A DNA stretch of 31,300 nucleotides from Priapulus caudatus (taxonomy: Eukaryota > Priapulida > Priapulimorpha > Priapulimorphida > Priapulidae). Positions 1-10,600 of the stretch are shown here, in pieces. The position numbers were made by a program, and so were the translations under genes. Within the stretch, counting starts at the first letter, position 1. The number at the start of each line of letters is the position of its first letter. The notes beneath the pieces were generated by a model. That model did no database searches. It saw nothing but the letters and a program-made list of their open reading frames with translations, and was not told the origin of the DNA. The DNA lies in the NCBI RefSeq assembly GCF_000485595.1, contig NW_014577081.1:213158-244457 (forward strand). The letters are read 5' to 3'.

Positions 1-3
<3 letters not shown>

Positions 4-50
<47 letters not shown>
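4..50. repeat. (CT)n microsatellite
   Basis: About 23 uninterrupted CT dinucleotides at the left edge of the window, running directly into the following GT-rich tract. Confidence 0.97.
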
Positions 51-52
<2 letters not shown>

Positions 53-53
53 T

Positions 54-134
54 TGTGTGTGTGTTTGTGTATACGTGCGTGCGTGCGTGCGTGTGTGCGT
101 GTGTGTGTGCGTGTGTGCGTGTGTGTGTGTGTGT
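54..134. repeat. (GT)n/(GTGC)n compound microsatellite
   Basis: Alternating purine-pyrimidine tract of GT with interspersed GCGT units, directly after the CT array. Such tracts can adopt Z-DNA, but nothing here shows a function. Confidence 0.95.
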
Positions 135-135
135 A

Positions 136-1815
136 AGTGAGTGGTCCTATACACACTTTCTGAAAAGTTAACTACTAGTATTTGTCTCCCATCAGAAAAT
201 TATCCATTCCGCCCTGCAACACACCCGGTATCTGGAACACTGAGCTTACATTTAGGAGCTTAATAGCTCCAGCGTACGATGTATCACATATAAGAATCGT
301 CCACTTGTCTATATCTGAAATAAACAAGCAGAATAGAAATATATACTGAGATAAAATAGTAGGCGATTAGATTGGATGAAATGTGACGTCAATTGTAACT
401 TTTATAAGTTGAAGTATAAAGGTTGCATGGCAGCAAACATGGTCATTTTAACACCAGAATCAAAATTCAGTTAATTCAAAACTTTAAATGTGGTATGAAG
501 TAAGCTATGCTACAGAGAAATTATGCGCGACTAGCCATCCTTTAATTACTATAAGTGAGAGATTCACATAGGTATCTTTACAGATGAAATCATGGTAAAC
601 CTTTGTTAGACATGTGCTCTCTACCTTAAAAGTACAATTTCAGTCAAATATTACTGCATTCATTAGATAAATGCTATATAGACATTAAACTGCACATTTC
701 ATCTATGGCACACGTCGCCATGTATTATTAGAGCGATTATTACGTTTATTATTACGTCTATTAGAGCGATATGTCAGCTACGATAAGGCCCGTTATATTA
801 CGATTGTCCTTCACAGCTCGGTCGTATCGCGTGTGGCGAGTTGTGGTTTGTGAGACGTCGGTCGACGGAACCTCTGTACATCTATAGATGCTTCGTAACG
901 TCTTTACACACACACAATATTGTCGGCAAGCCACCAATTAATTAATTAATATACTTGTATTTTAATTAACTATAATCAACTGTTGTTGTTAATGGGTCAG
1001 TGTACATAGTTTTCGCACGATGCAACCCGGAATGGTCATGAGAGCCTCCCGAGGGTGTGACTAAAGAGGCGACATGTGGAGAGCCTCTATTGACGCACCC
1101 TGTACATGAACAACATGTGTGCTGTCATCACGCACGATGCCTTATCAAAGCGGTACACATAAAGGTTGCATATACGGTTTGTAAATTCTGCAACAGAAAT
1201 GTGCGAAATGCCGTAGATTTTTTTGGTCTCGTTGAGGGCTGCGAGAAAACGGAACAGATGTGAGAAGTGTGAATGCAAAGCTTTGTTCTGCCGGACGTGA
1301 CGTGCCGGCGGGTGACATTTGAGCATTTCGCAGGATTCCTCTGCCAGCGTGTCTGCGCGGCGACCAACCATTGTTCTGCAGCGTAACCGCGGATCTCAAA
1401 CCAGCTTAGATTGCAAGCTCATCTTATTGTCCTAGCGAGGTGACGATGGAAATGTGTATAGTTTGCATCCTGCTCGAATCACGACGCCTTTGTTAATGTA
1501 ATCGACGCAACCGGGTGCCTGCTTTCACGTGAACGCGGAGTGTGGCTTGTGGTCTTCAGTTGGGAGCAACGAGCCATAATGTAAGAGTGCACTCCGCGGG
1601 ATCCGACAACCATGTATACAGCGATTATACAAGCAACACTCGATCAGCTGAGACGATGGTTATAACTAGTACCAGTTCAGTTGTTAGCTACCACATCATT
1701 CATTTCCCGTCGCTGCAGCGGTGCGTTTAGTTGCCACCGGTCACGGAAAGCCGAAAGGGTCTCCGAATTTCGATTCCGTATTTCTCGTTAGTTGGCAGCC
1801 GTCCGATTGCAAGCG
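136..1815. other. Intergenic region, no gene recognised
   Basis: AT-rich DNA with short ORFs overlapping on both strands between 1057 and 1400 that show no family resemblance and no clear splice structure. It lies upstream of the TALE homeobox gene, so the last few hundred bases probably hold its promoter and 5' UTR. I see no convincing TATA box. A short CA run lies near 907-915 and an ATTA/TTAA-rich patch near 938-968. Confidence 0.6.
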
Positions 1816-2948
1816 ATGGCATCCGTGTTTGCCACACCGGCGTCTGGTTTGATGCACGACAGCAGCTTTCTACAACTGAGATGCGCTCTGAGACAGGACT
1901 GCGTTCCCAGCGAGGTGGCCTTACCCTATATACTGTACGACAAGCAGCCATCTCCTACAGAGACAGCATCCTACTTTCCTGGTATGTTTTCCGCGTCAAG
2001 AATATTTGCCTAATTAGTCGCTTAATTGCAGTGATTGCAGATCGTCGTACTGGGCTGTTTATATTTTGTTTTAATGCAATTGTTTATATTAATTTATTTA
2101 ATGCAAGGCGCCCATATTTGTTTTTTAGCGTGTACTTGTAATATGTCACAAAGTCGCTATAGAGCTGCTGTTTTTAGCGTGTACTTGTAATATGTCACAA
2201 AATCGCTAGAGCTGCATAGTAGTATAGTACTGTTGTTATTTTTCTAGGCTTGAGTCAGAAGGTCATCGACGAGGACATGAACTTGTGCACGATGTTCAAG
2301 GAAGGTGCTGCGACATCTTCCAGCGATCTGCTCACAGTTCTACAAGAGTTCTACAGCAAGCAGGTGGCCACGCTGGAGAAAAACAGATTCATGGCTCTGG
2401 TCCGAGATTCTCAAATTACCGGTTCCGAAGTTGCCATTCACAGTTATTACAATAGGTGAGAATTACCGGGAAAATACTGGTATATGCGACGTACTGTCAC
2501 TTTTATCATAAAGAAGTGGCTCAAATTCTACCATGTGTACATGCTTCTATTGAATGCAAATCAAACGATGTTATCATAGTTTAATATCAAAATCGCACGT
2601 TGCTTAACCAAACCTAAATTAAAGATGACGCGTTTTCGCGATCACAATTTTATCTCAGGATCGATAGAACGTCATCACCGTCACATCGTTGCTTCCCCTT
2701 CATTTCTAATACATCTTTGCTTTTGGTGTAATGTAGTAAGAGACAGGAGCTGATCGACAAGATCGTGGAGCGTCTGCGTGTGATGAGTGACAGTACGGTG
2801 GCGCAGAGCATCCTGCGACGCCGGCGGAACCTCTGCCCCGCAGCCACGCGGGTCATGGAGACGTGGTTCGCCCGCAACAGGGACCATCCTTATCCCAGCA
2901 AGAAGGAGCGCACCCTGCTGGCAGCCGCTGCCGGCATCACTCAAACAC

Positions 2949-2989
<41 letters not shown>

Positions 2990-3723
2990 TGTGTCTGCGC
3001 GCTCACGTACACGCGTGTGTAGTATATATATATATATAGAGAAAGATAAAGGGGGGGGGGGTAGAGAGATTTCTACATATTATATAAGCATCTATTTGCT
3101 CTATATACCATAATTTAGGTGACTCAGGTATAATATTAATGATCGCCATTATTTGAGAATTTATTATATTTTATTATATTTTATTCTTGTTTTAATTATC
3201 TGAAGCAATACGTATCTCTTGGTTTTCTCTGTTTCAAATTTTTGAACTAGCATTAATTCAGCAGTTTGTCGTTGTGTAGGTCAAGTCTTGGTTTGCAAAC
3301 AAGAGAAATCGAGGTCAACACAAGGGGACCATGTCGAAGTTTCGTAAGGATAAGCATCAGCCATCCGCGTCAGCGAAGTCGCCATCTACAGGACTGACGC
3401 AGTCTCAGTGCAGTCCTGATGGCACATACAAACCGGAGCAGAACTTGTCATCTACCCAGCTGGGCGAACCACGGACACTACCATCAGTACGTCACAGCAG
3501 GCAAGGCGTCTCGGAAGTAATGGAAGTGGTGGCGTTGCAAAACTCGAATCCTCAGTTGGACCATATGGGACCAGGTGGAAAGATGCGGCTGCAGACAATT
3601 GGATTGCCACAGCTTCCAAGCTCGACATACTACAGGCCGGGTGGCATGGCACGCCAACCACTTCCCAGCGAACTTCTACCTCTTAGCCCTCTAGTGCTAA
3701 ATGGACACTTCTTCAGGACCTAG
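1816..3723 (+). CDS. Divergent TALE-class homeodomain transcription factor, four exons
   Basis: Predicted nuclear DNA-binding protein of 343 residues. Exons are 1816-1981, 2248-2455, 2737-2950 and 3280-3723; intron phases 1, 2 and 0 all fit and all introns are GT-AG. The start ATG has G at -3 and +4. The homeodomain spans about residues 150-212. It has the TALE three-residue loop extension around HPYPS and a recognition helix reading VKSWFANKRNR, with Ala at position 50 as in IRX and NKR after it as in PBX. An intron falls between homeodomain residues 44 and 45. Upstream, residues ~80-148 (LQEFYSKQ, FMALVRDSQ, STVAQSIL, then RRRRN) loosely follow the order of the PBX PBC-B domain; that similarity is my inference from memory and is weak. 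The C-terminal tail of about 130 residues is rich in Ser, Pro and Gln and looks disordered. It is not a clear orthologue of PBX, MEIS, PKNOX, TGIF or IRX, so it could be a lineage-specific TALE gene. It converges on TTLL12. Confidence 0.9.
2122..2215. repeat. Two-copy 49-bp tandem repeat in homeobox intron 1
   Basis: Two adjacent copies of a unit beginning TTTTTAGCGTGTACTTG (2122 and 2171) that differ by a substitution and a small deletion. They lie a few tens of bases before the acceptor of exon 2. Confidence 0.9.
2951..2986. repeat. (GT)18 microsatellite at a splice donor
   Basis: Eighteen GT dinucleotides start exactly at the exon 3/intron 3 boundary of the homeobox gene (CAG|GTGTGT), so the 5' splice site is the first unit of the array. 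A further GT-rich stretch, a TA run (3023-3037) and a run of ten or more G (about 3051-3061) follow. Confidence 0.95.
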
Positions 3724-4023
3724 TTAATGACAGACTAAACATGGATAACAGAATGACCATGGTTACGTGATATTGCTCTGAATGTATATAGGACAAGATG
3801 TGAACCACAAAAACTAAATAATGTTGATGGTTTTGTAATGTTTAATTCATACATAATGCGTAAGTGTTTATACGTCTATATTCCTAATTACAATTTCACC
3901 AGTGTAAATATGATAACTGCAATGATAACCACTAATAGCGACCATAAACTTTATAACTATTTAATCATGTATTGAGTTGACAATTTTAAGATTTGTCATT
4001 TGTTTGTCTTCACTTTAAATAAC

Positions 4024-4029
4024 AATAAA
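4024..4029 (+). terminator. AATAAA poly(A) signal for the homeobox gene
   Basis: Canonical AATAAA about 300 nt after the homeobox stop codon, with GT-rich sequence following (TGTATGTGCGTTTGT). It is the first exact hexamer seen downstream of the stop. Confidence 0.65.
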
Positions 4030-4228
4030 GCTTGATTTATTTATAATATGAATGTATGTGCGTTTGTAATATGCGTACATCGATCTGGGCGTGCTTGGCG
4101 AGTGCGCGCACTACAATGTGTGGATACCAGACACAAAGCAGATAATGTTCGTGGCAGCATATTTTTCCCGATAGATGGCAGGACGATATATCATTTCACA
4201 ACATACGATCTGATATTTGAAGCGATAG

Positions 4229-4274
4229 ATATATATCAGGGGTGAATAATGACAAATATGACCCTGATATATAT
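4229..4274. repeat. Short inverted repeat between convergent genes
   Basis: A perfect 13-nt inverted repeat, ATATATATCAGGG (4229-4241) and its complement (4262-4274), encloses GTGAATAATGACAAATATGA. The arm resembles the ATATCAGGAGTGAATAAT end of the elements at 27.8 and 28.3 kb, so it may be an eroded member of that family. It lies between the facing poly(A) sites. Confidence 0.65.
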
Positions 4275-4375
4275 GGCTTCCGATATTTGTACATGAATTT
4301 AGGATGACATTTGTTCGCGTAGAACAGACAGAGCAGAAAATTTGCTAAATAATGAAAGAGAACTGGATTTACAAA

Positions 4376-4392
4376 TTTATTCCTCCTTTATT
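4376..4392 (-). terminator. Paired AATAAA poly(A) signals for TTLL12
   Basis: Two AATAAA hexamers on the minus strand (4381-4376 and 4392-4387) about 260 nt after the TTLL12 stop codon. They face the homeobox poly(A) signal, leaving about 350 bp between the two 3' ends. Confidence 0.6.
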
Positions 4393-4643
4393 AGTATTCA
4401 GTGAGTTATACACCGTGGACATTAAAACGCACCTGATCATGCACAAGAACAGAAATTAAAGCATGGTTTCGATATACAATCTTGATGAGTTTCTCATCTA
4501 TCCGCATGTACAAAACCTTCAAATCATTCACGTTGGATTTTTCAGACCATGACTGAAATATGTAACAAAGCACGCGTTATAGATATATACTCCTCCTATA
4601 TTTTCCTCGTGTAAAATATATTGCATTGACTACATAGCTGACA

Positions 4644-7600
4644 CTATAGTTGGATTACAGGTCGACCTGTAATATCGTCTAGAAAAAGAGTGCTAAAAAC
4701 GTCGTTGAAGAAATTGCTGTAGTAGGTGCAAGCTCTGGCGCAGTCTGGTGTGTAGTTGAATTCACACAGCATTGGCTGAATGTACTTATCCCCTGAAGCA
4801 CAAGTAAAAGTAAGTTGAATTAACTATGTAAGTCACACTAATCAATGTGGATAAGTAACTGCTGAAAGTAATAAATCCGTGAGGTCTATAACCTTCAAGT
4901 GTCTAGGATGTTGATAGTTGAAATATTTCAGCATAAATTAATAACGCCGCGAGATGCTGAGGAAAATTGTAGTTAATATCTCCAAATATACCACGGCTTG
5001 CAATATATTTGCAAAATATTGCAAATATAGCACCATTGGTTCTTGTTATCAAGTTTAGATGTATAAGTTTTCTGGTGTTTGCACGCACACATGCACGCAC
5101 ACACACACAGAGATTTTCTACTAATCTGGTTGAATTGGATTAAGGTCACTGCCCAGGGTCGGAGTTAGGTCAGTTAGAATCAGATCGAGTTGATTGCATC
5201 AGTAGGTCATTTGGTACCGAGCCAGAAGCAAAAATCTATGGATTAGGAAATTAGTACGAAATTGAATGCTGATGTATAACTGTAAAATTGGCTACGACGT
5301 TCTGTATAGTGTTACGAAACATAAAGATAACTGCATCAGCACCTCACATCGTAAATCCGAGCATTTCTTCTGGTAAAACTATGATAATTGTGCACGGCGC
5401 ACATGAAACTCGGTGACATACGAATGATCACTTGAGGAGTAAGTCAGCGGTACTCAGGGCTTGACTGGGAAAATCATTCAGGCCGGGAAATATAGCGCGA
5501 AATATAGCCCCAGTCAGGCTACTTTTTAAGCAGGGGGGCTTGGGGGTCCCGGGACCCCACCAAGAAATTTTTGTTACAAAGACTTCATTCCATGCATTCT
5601 GGTGAATTTTAGCTCCGGCCCCACCTATAATAATAGGGCTTATGGCCTGCAGGCCATATAGATATGGGCTGCAGGCCGCAGATTTAATATATATATATAT
5701 ATGGCCTGCAGGCCCCAGATTTTTTGCTTTTTTAAATTCTTTGAGGGGCAAGCCGCTTAGCAGGCCAGGCCACCGGGAAAACTCCCGGTGCTCCCGATCA
5801 CCAGTCCGGCCCTGGCGGTACTCACCTCTGGCATTCTTCTTCCAGGCAAGCATCATGTCGACACCATACATTGCACGGGACTGTGGCGAGTGAGCAATGC
5901 CAGCAGGGGGCGCAGCCATCATCGCACACTCGATTGCTGATTTGATCACAGAGAGAATGTCTGCCTAAAACGTGCAAAGTTTACATTTTTACAAAGTCAG
6001 TTAGTGAGTAATAACAGCACTTAAGGATACAGTCAGGGTTACGGACAGGTACCTCTATAAAGGGCATTACAAGATCTTTTACTCCAAAAACATTTTTTTT
6101 TAATTCCAGAAATCGTTTACCTGAGATTGTGAGAAATGTGAAAAAAACATTTTTTTTCATATAAATTTACAATTTTTGCGGTCACGCAATTAGCGATTAA
6201 TTTTTTGTGATTATTTTCATCATGAGCATAGAGAGACATCTCTTTTATTAAACAGATATGCTTACGTACAATGAAAATCACATACACTTCGGTCAGAAAA
6301 AATCCTAAAAGCTTATATGCGACAGTAAATAATGTGCTGGTCGACATAGGAAGACCACACCCAGCCCAACAGACCAAGAAGCTGCCAATTGTATTATTGA
6401 TTATGGAGATTATTGTCACTGATAGATAACAAGTCGGCTTACTGTTGCCATCTCACAGAAAGGATTGGTGCCTTTCTGTCATCATATACATTAGCTCAAT
6501 AAGGCAGTTACTTACCATCACATTGCTCCATTGTTGGATTGGGTACTGCTGCTCAAACTGACTGGCAAATTCATCGCAGTACATCTAAAACCGAGATGAA
6601 TTATGACAAGCATATAGTGTATGCACTCACATTTTAATTCTAGACTCTCTATTATAATTGTAGCGGATTCAATAAAATTGTTCTTTTGTTACACAGTAAC
6701 ATGTACACTACTTAACTACATGATAGAAATGATTTAGTTTAACTTAGATAGGTGTGCACGCACGCATGTACACACACTACCATCTACCTGCTCTTGAACG
6801 TGTGAGATAGATGTTGCTCTGAACAGAAATGTACGTACTTGTTTCCAGTCTCCATCATCCCTGTAGTTCATCACCGTGAAATGTTTCTCATAGTCATCTA
6901 GGGCATCAAGGGAAAATGCCCTGCAATAAAAAAAACTGATGCATAAGAGCCAAGAATACAAGCCTGCACCTCAAGTGACATTACTCAAGTACTTATATAA
7001 TGACCCTAAGTAAGTATGTAAGTATGGGTACACACACGGACATACACACACATATTTGAGGTCACAAACAGTGCAGTTTATTGAACACCAGTGATCCTGT
7101 CAAGCTTCTAACACACACGGACATACACACACATATTTGAGGTCTCAAACAGTGCAGTTTATTGAACACCAGTGATCCTGTCAAGCTTCTCTTATTGTAG
7201 AGCCACCTGGTTTGTGCAATCATCTACCCGTTTACACATGACACTGTCATGTGTGCCATTTCCGAGTGACGCTTTACCCTAGCATTTGTCGGCATCGCCA
7301 CACTCACTTGTTGGCAAATCGTAGCCAGAAGTGCTGGTAGATGCAAACTTTCATTGGGCGCACACAACTCAGCAGGACGATAAACCGCATGTCAAACTTC
7401 ACAGGTCCGACATCTTCCCGGACGAACAGCACCGGATCCTCAATGTACTTGCACGCAATCTGAAGCAGAAATCTCTCATCAATCACTATTATCCAACCTG
7501 GCTGAGCGAGATAACCATTCGGATATTGATGCTAGATCAATTAAGCGAGACCAGTTTATACAGGTTTGTCACGCGCATGCCAGATTGTGGACTTCGCAAC

Positions 7601-10600
7601 AATTTGTTGCCAAAAGCAGCTTTTAAAAAGTCTCATCGTAACAATAATTGACTAACCCTGCCTGTCAATCATACCAAATAAAGAGATAAGTTTTGCACTA
7701 CAGGTGACAGGATGGCGCAGTGTGAAACTTCGGACATGTTTGTTTGGTCGGATCCATGGATCTCTATCCACTGGATCCGTGGATCTGACTGTTTGTTTGG
7801 TCGGATCCACGGATCTCAATCCACCGAACCCGACACTGCTAGCGAGATAGATTCGAAGGGGATACAACATGGCGGCCCGCACCTCAGCCAATCACAGATT
7901 GTTCATTGTTATGAACCATCCCGTGATAGGTCACAGCAAAACGTGAACCGTTGAAAGTGAGTTTGTGTTTGTTTGGGTTAGGGTTCGATCAGCAGATCCG
8001 TGGATCCGACCAAACAAACAGGCCCTTCGTTGTGCAAATGAATGAGAATCGTCAGTGTTAGAGGACGTTAGGCTTTTATACAGCACGCTGGAGCAGACCT
8101 TGGGCCCCGTGTCAGGCAGTCTGACTAAACAGTTGATGTTGTTTGTGATATACATGTCGAGACCTCGCGCCAGATTCCATGGTTTGCATATCCAGTGGTT
8201 ATCGAGTCCCCTGCAAGTAAAGCAAACACATAGCATAGAGAACCAAATTAATGCGCTTGATCATGATAACTGTACCAAGAAGCGCGCGTAGCCATGTAGA
8301 AACCCGCACTCAAAAACATTCACTGCTATCGTTAGACTTCGCGATGGTGCACTGCCGCAAAGTTTGAAATGTCGATCTTACTTTGCCTCTCTCTGTTGAA
8401 AGTAGGAGATGAACTGGGGCAATTCTGTGACGAGGTTGTATGTGGTTGGCAGCCAGGCCGGTCGCGTCTCAAGCATGTCAGTATCAGTTCCAGCCTCGCA
8501 GGCACGCGCCACTCGACGGCAGACGATTGCCAGCAGATCCTTGATGGTAAGTACGCTCTCGTATGGGAACTGGTTGATGAACTTGGTTGGAGACTCTTCG
8601 CTAAATGTTCTGAGTGAGATTGGGATCGGGTTGCAATCATCAATGTTCCATACAGCAAACGAATGGTGTATGCCTCAGATATGCACACTGTGTGTGCTAT
8701 TTGGTTTACTTCACTGACGTATACTTTATATAACTATATGACACCTACATAGATAGTGCATGCAACTTTTACCTGTATATAATTAGTAATTTGTTACAAG
8801 AAAATGTTTGGTACCTACTTGTAATCTTTAAAGTGTTCTCTGACCCAGAGGATGTCAGCTTCATCTTTGTTGTGAACAATTTCGAATCGTGGGTGATTTA
8901 GAAAGTCATTGACATAACTATAATTTGAGAAAACTTTATATTTTGAGTCACTAGGTGGCACTGCTGAAAACTTGTCAAGTCTGTCCTCACATGGAAGAGT
9001 TTCATTTTCTCGACTTGCCTACAAAATAGTACAGTAGAAGTCTAAAAATCCGGATGCCAGAAATCTGGACCATCCGAGAATCCGGACTTTTCGAAAACCC
9101 AAATTAGTGTCGACTTTATTTTACTTTAAAACGGGTCGTTTTTATAAATGAAGCATGCTGTATTTGCTAATGAATAAACTATCAAAATTTACCTGTTCAT
9201 ATCTTCTTTATTCCTCCTTAAATTTGAAGTACTGCCCAAGAATCCGGGAAATCCGAAAATCTGGACCGACCCAATCCCCAAGCAGTTAGGGTTTTTGGAT
9301 GTATACTCACTGTATGTCTACTTAATTTACCTCAGCAGAATTTGAAATTAGAATAATTTGCTAAATATTTTACAACAGTCAGCAGCGAGAGCTTAGCAAT
9401 ATAATAAATAGACACATATGAAGTAATTACCGCAAAGAAAGATTCAGGAGGCTCAAGCTGTTTTGAGTCAATATATGTGAAGTCCGATGGTTCCCACGGC
9501 AACATTCTGACTGCCCTAATTTGATCATCACTTTCATTCTCAACGTAACTCCTTGTAACCTCATCTGTGTCAAAAGAACACTTTTTTTTACTTACACGCC
9601 TCGCTCCTCTAAATACCACTCAAAAATAACAAAAAGCTTTACTGATACCAGCCAAACATAATAGGACAAATTCGAAGTAAGAACAAAGCAGACATGGAAC
9701 AATAATTATCCATGCAGAGTTCCAATCACCTCCATGATTCAGGTCTTTCATCGGCCAGATGACAGTGAATGACATCTGTGATGGTATGTTGAAGAAAGGA
9801 ACAGCTCTGAAGCTTGGATCACTGCTGTGCATGATACGTGAACCAAATTCATCCAGTATGTACCATACAGGAAGTTTCTCTTCTGCCGACTAAAAGAATG
9901 GATTGACATGTGTACGATAAACATGGAGTCTATTTACTTTTTAAATATTTATACAACTAGAGTGTACCATTGGCTATGACAAATCGTCTACACACATCAA
10001 AGTATGCAATTCAGGAAGTGGCAAGTTTGGAGTAGTGTTGAAGTATTAGAGGGGCGACAGTTGTCAGATTTACAAAAGTCTAATGTATGGATAGGTACCG
10101 CATCAATGTTTCCAAGCCGGTAAGTCTGGTTGTATCGCCACATCTCATTCAGAGTGATCTCAACCAGCTCATCGTGAGTTAAGCTGTCGGCATCAATATC
10201 AAAGAGAGCAGCCATCCTCTCAAGCAGCCCTGGTATCTGCTGCAGATGCTGTCTCGCATCACGCACCGTGTATGTCCACGCATGGTCCACTAGGTAAATA
10301 CTGAAAATGTGAACCTGGCATTTATCTTGCATTTTACTCTCTTCTTCGTGTCGCTCCAAGAAATGATCATGCATTGCAGGAAGTATTGCATAATATACGA
10401 GATGCACTATAGCATATGTTTCACATGTGTAGTTTTGAGATGTTAGGCTGCTAGAAAACTAGTTTGATTGTGAATAGTTGCACAGTGTAGTGATTTTCCG
10501 AGACTTGCTTATATTTAGTAATAAATTGGTAGCCGAGCAGGCATATAAATGTTTGTAGCAGAGACTTATTTCAGCATTTTGAGTTATTTGTTAATCGGTA

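Noticed and set aside
1057-1399. Overlapping ORFs on both strands
   Set aside because: Several frames are open at once with no recognised domain, which looks like chance.
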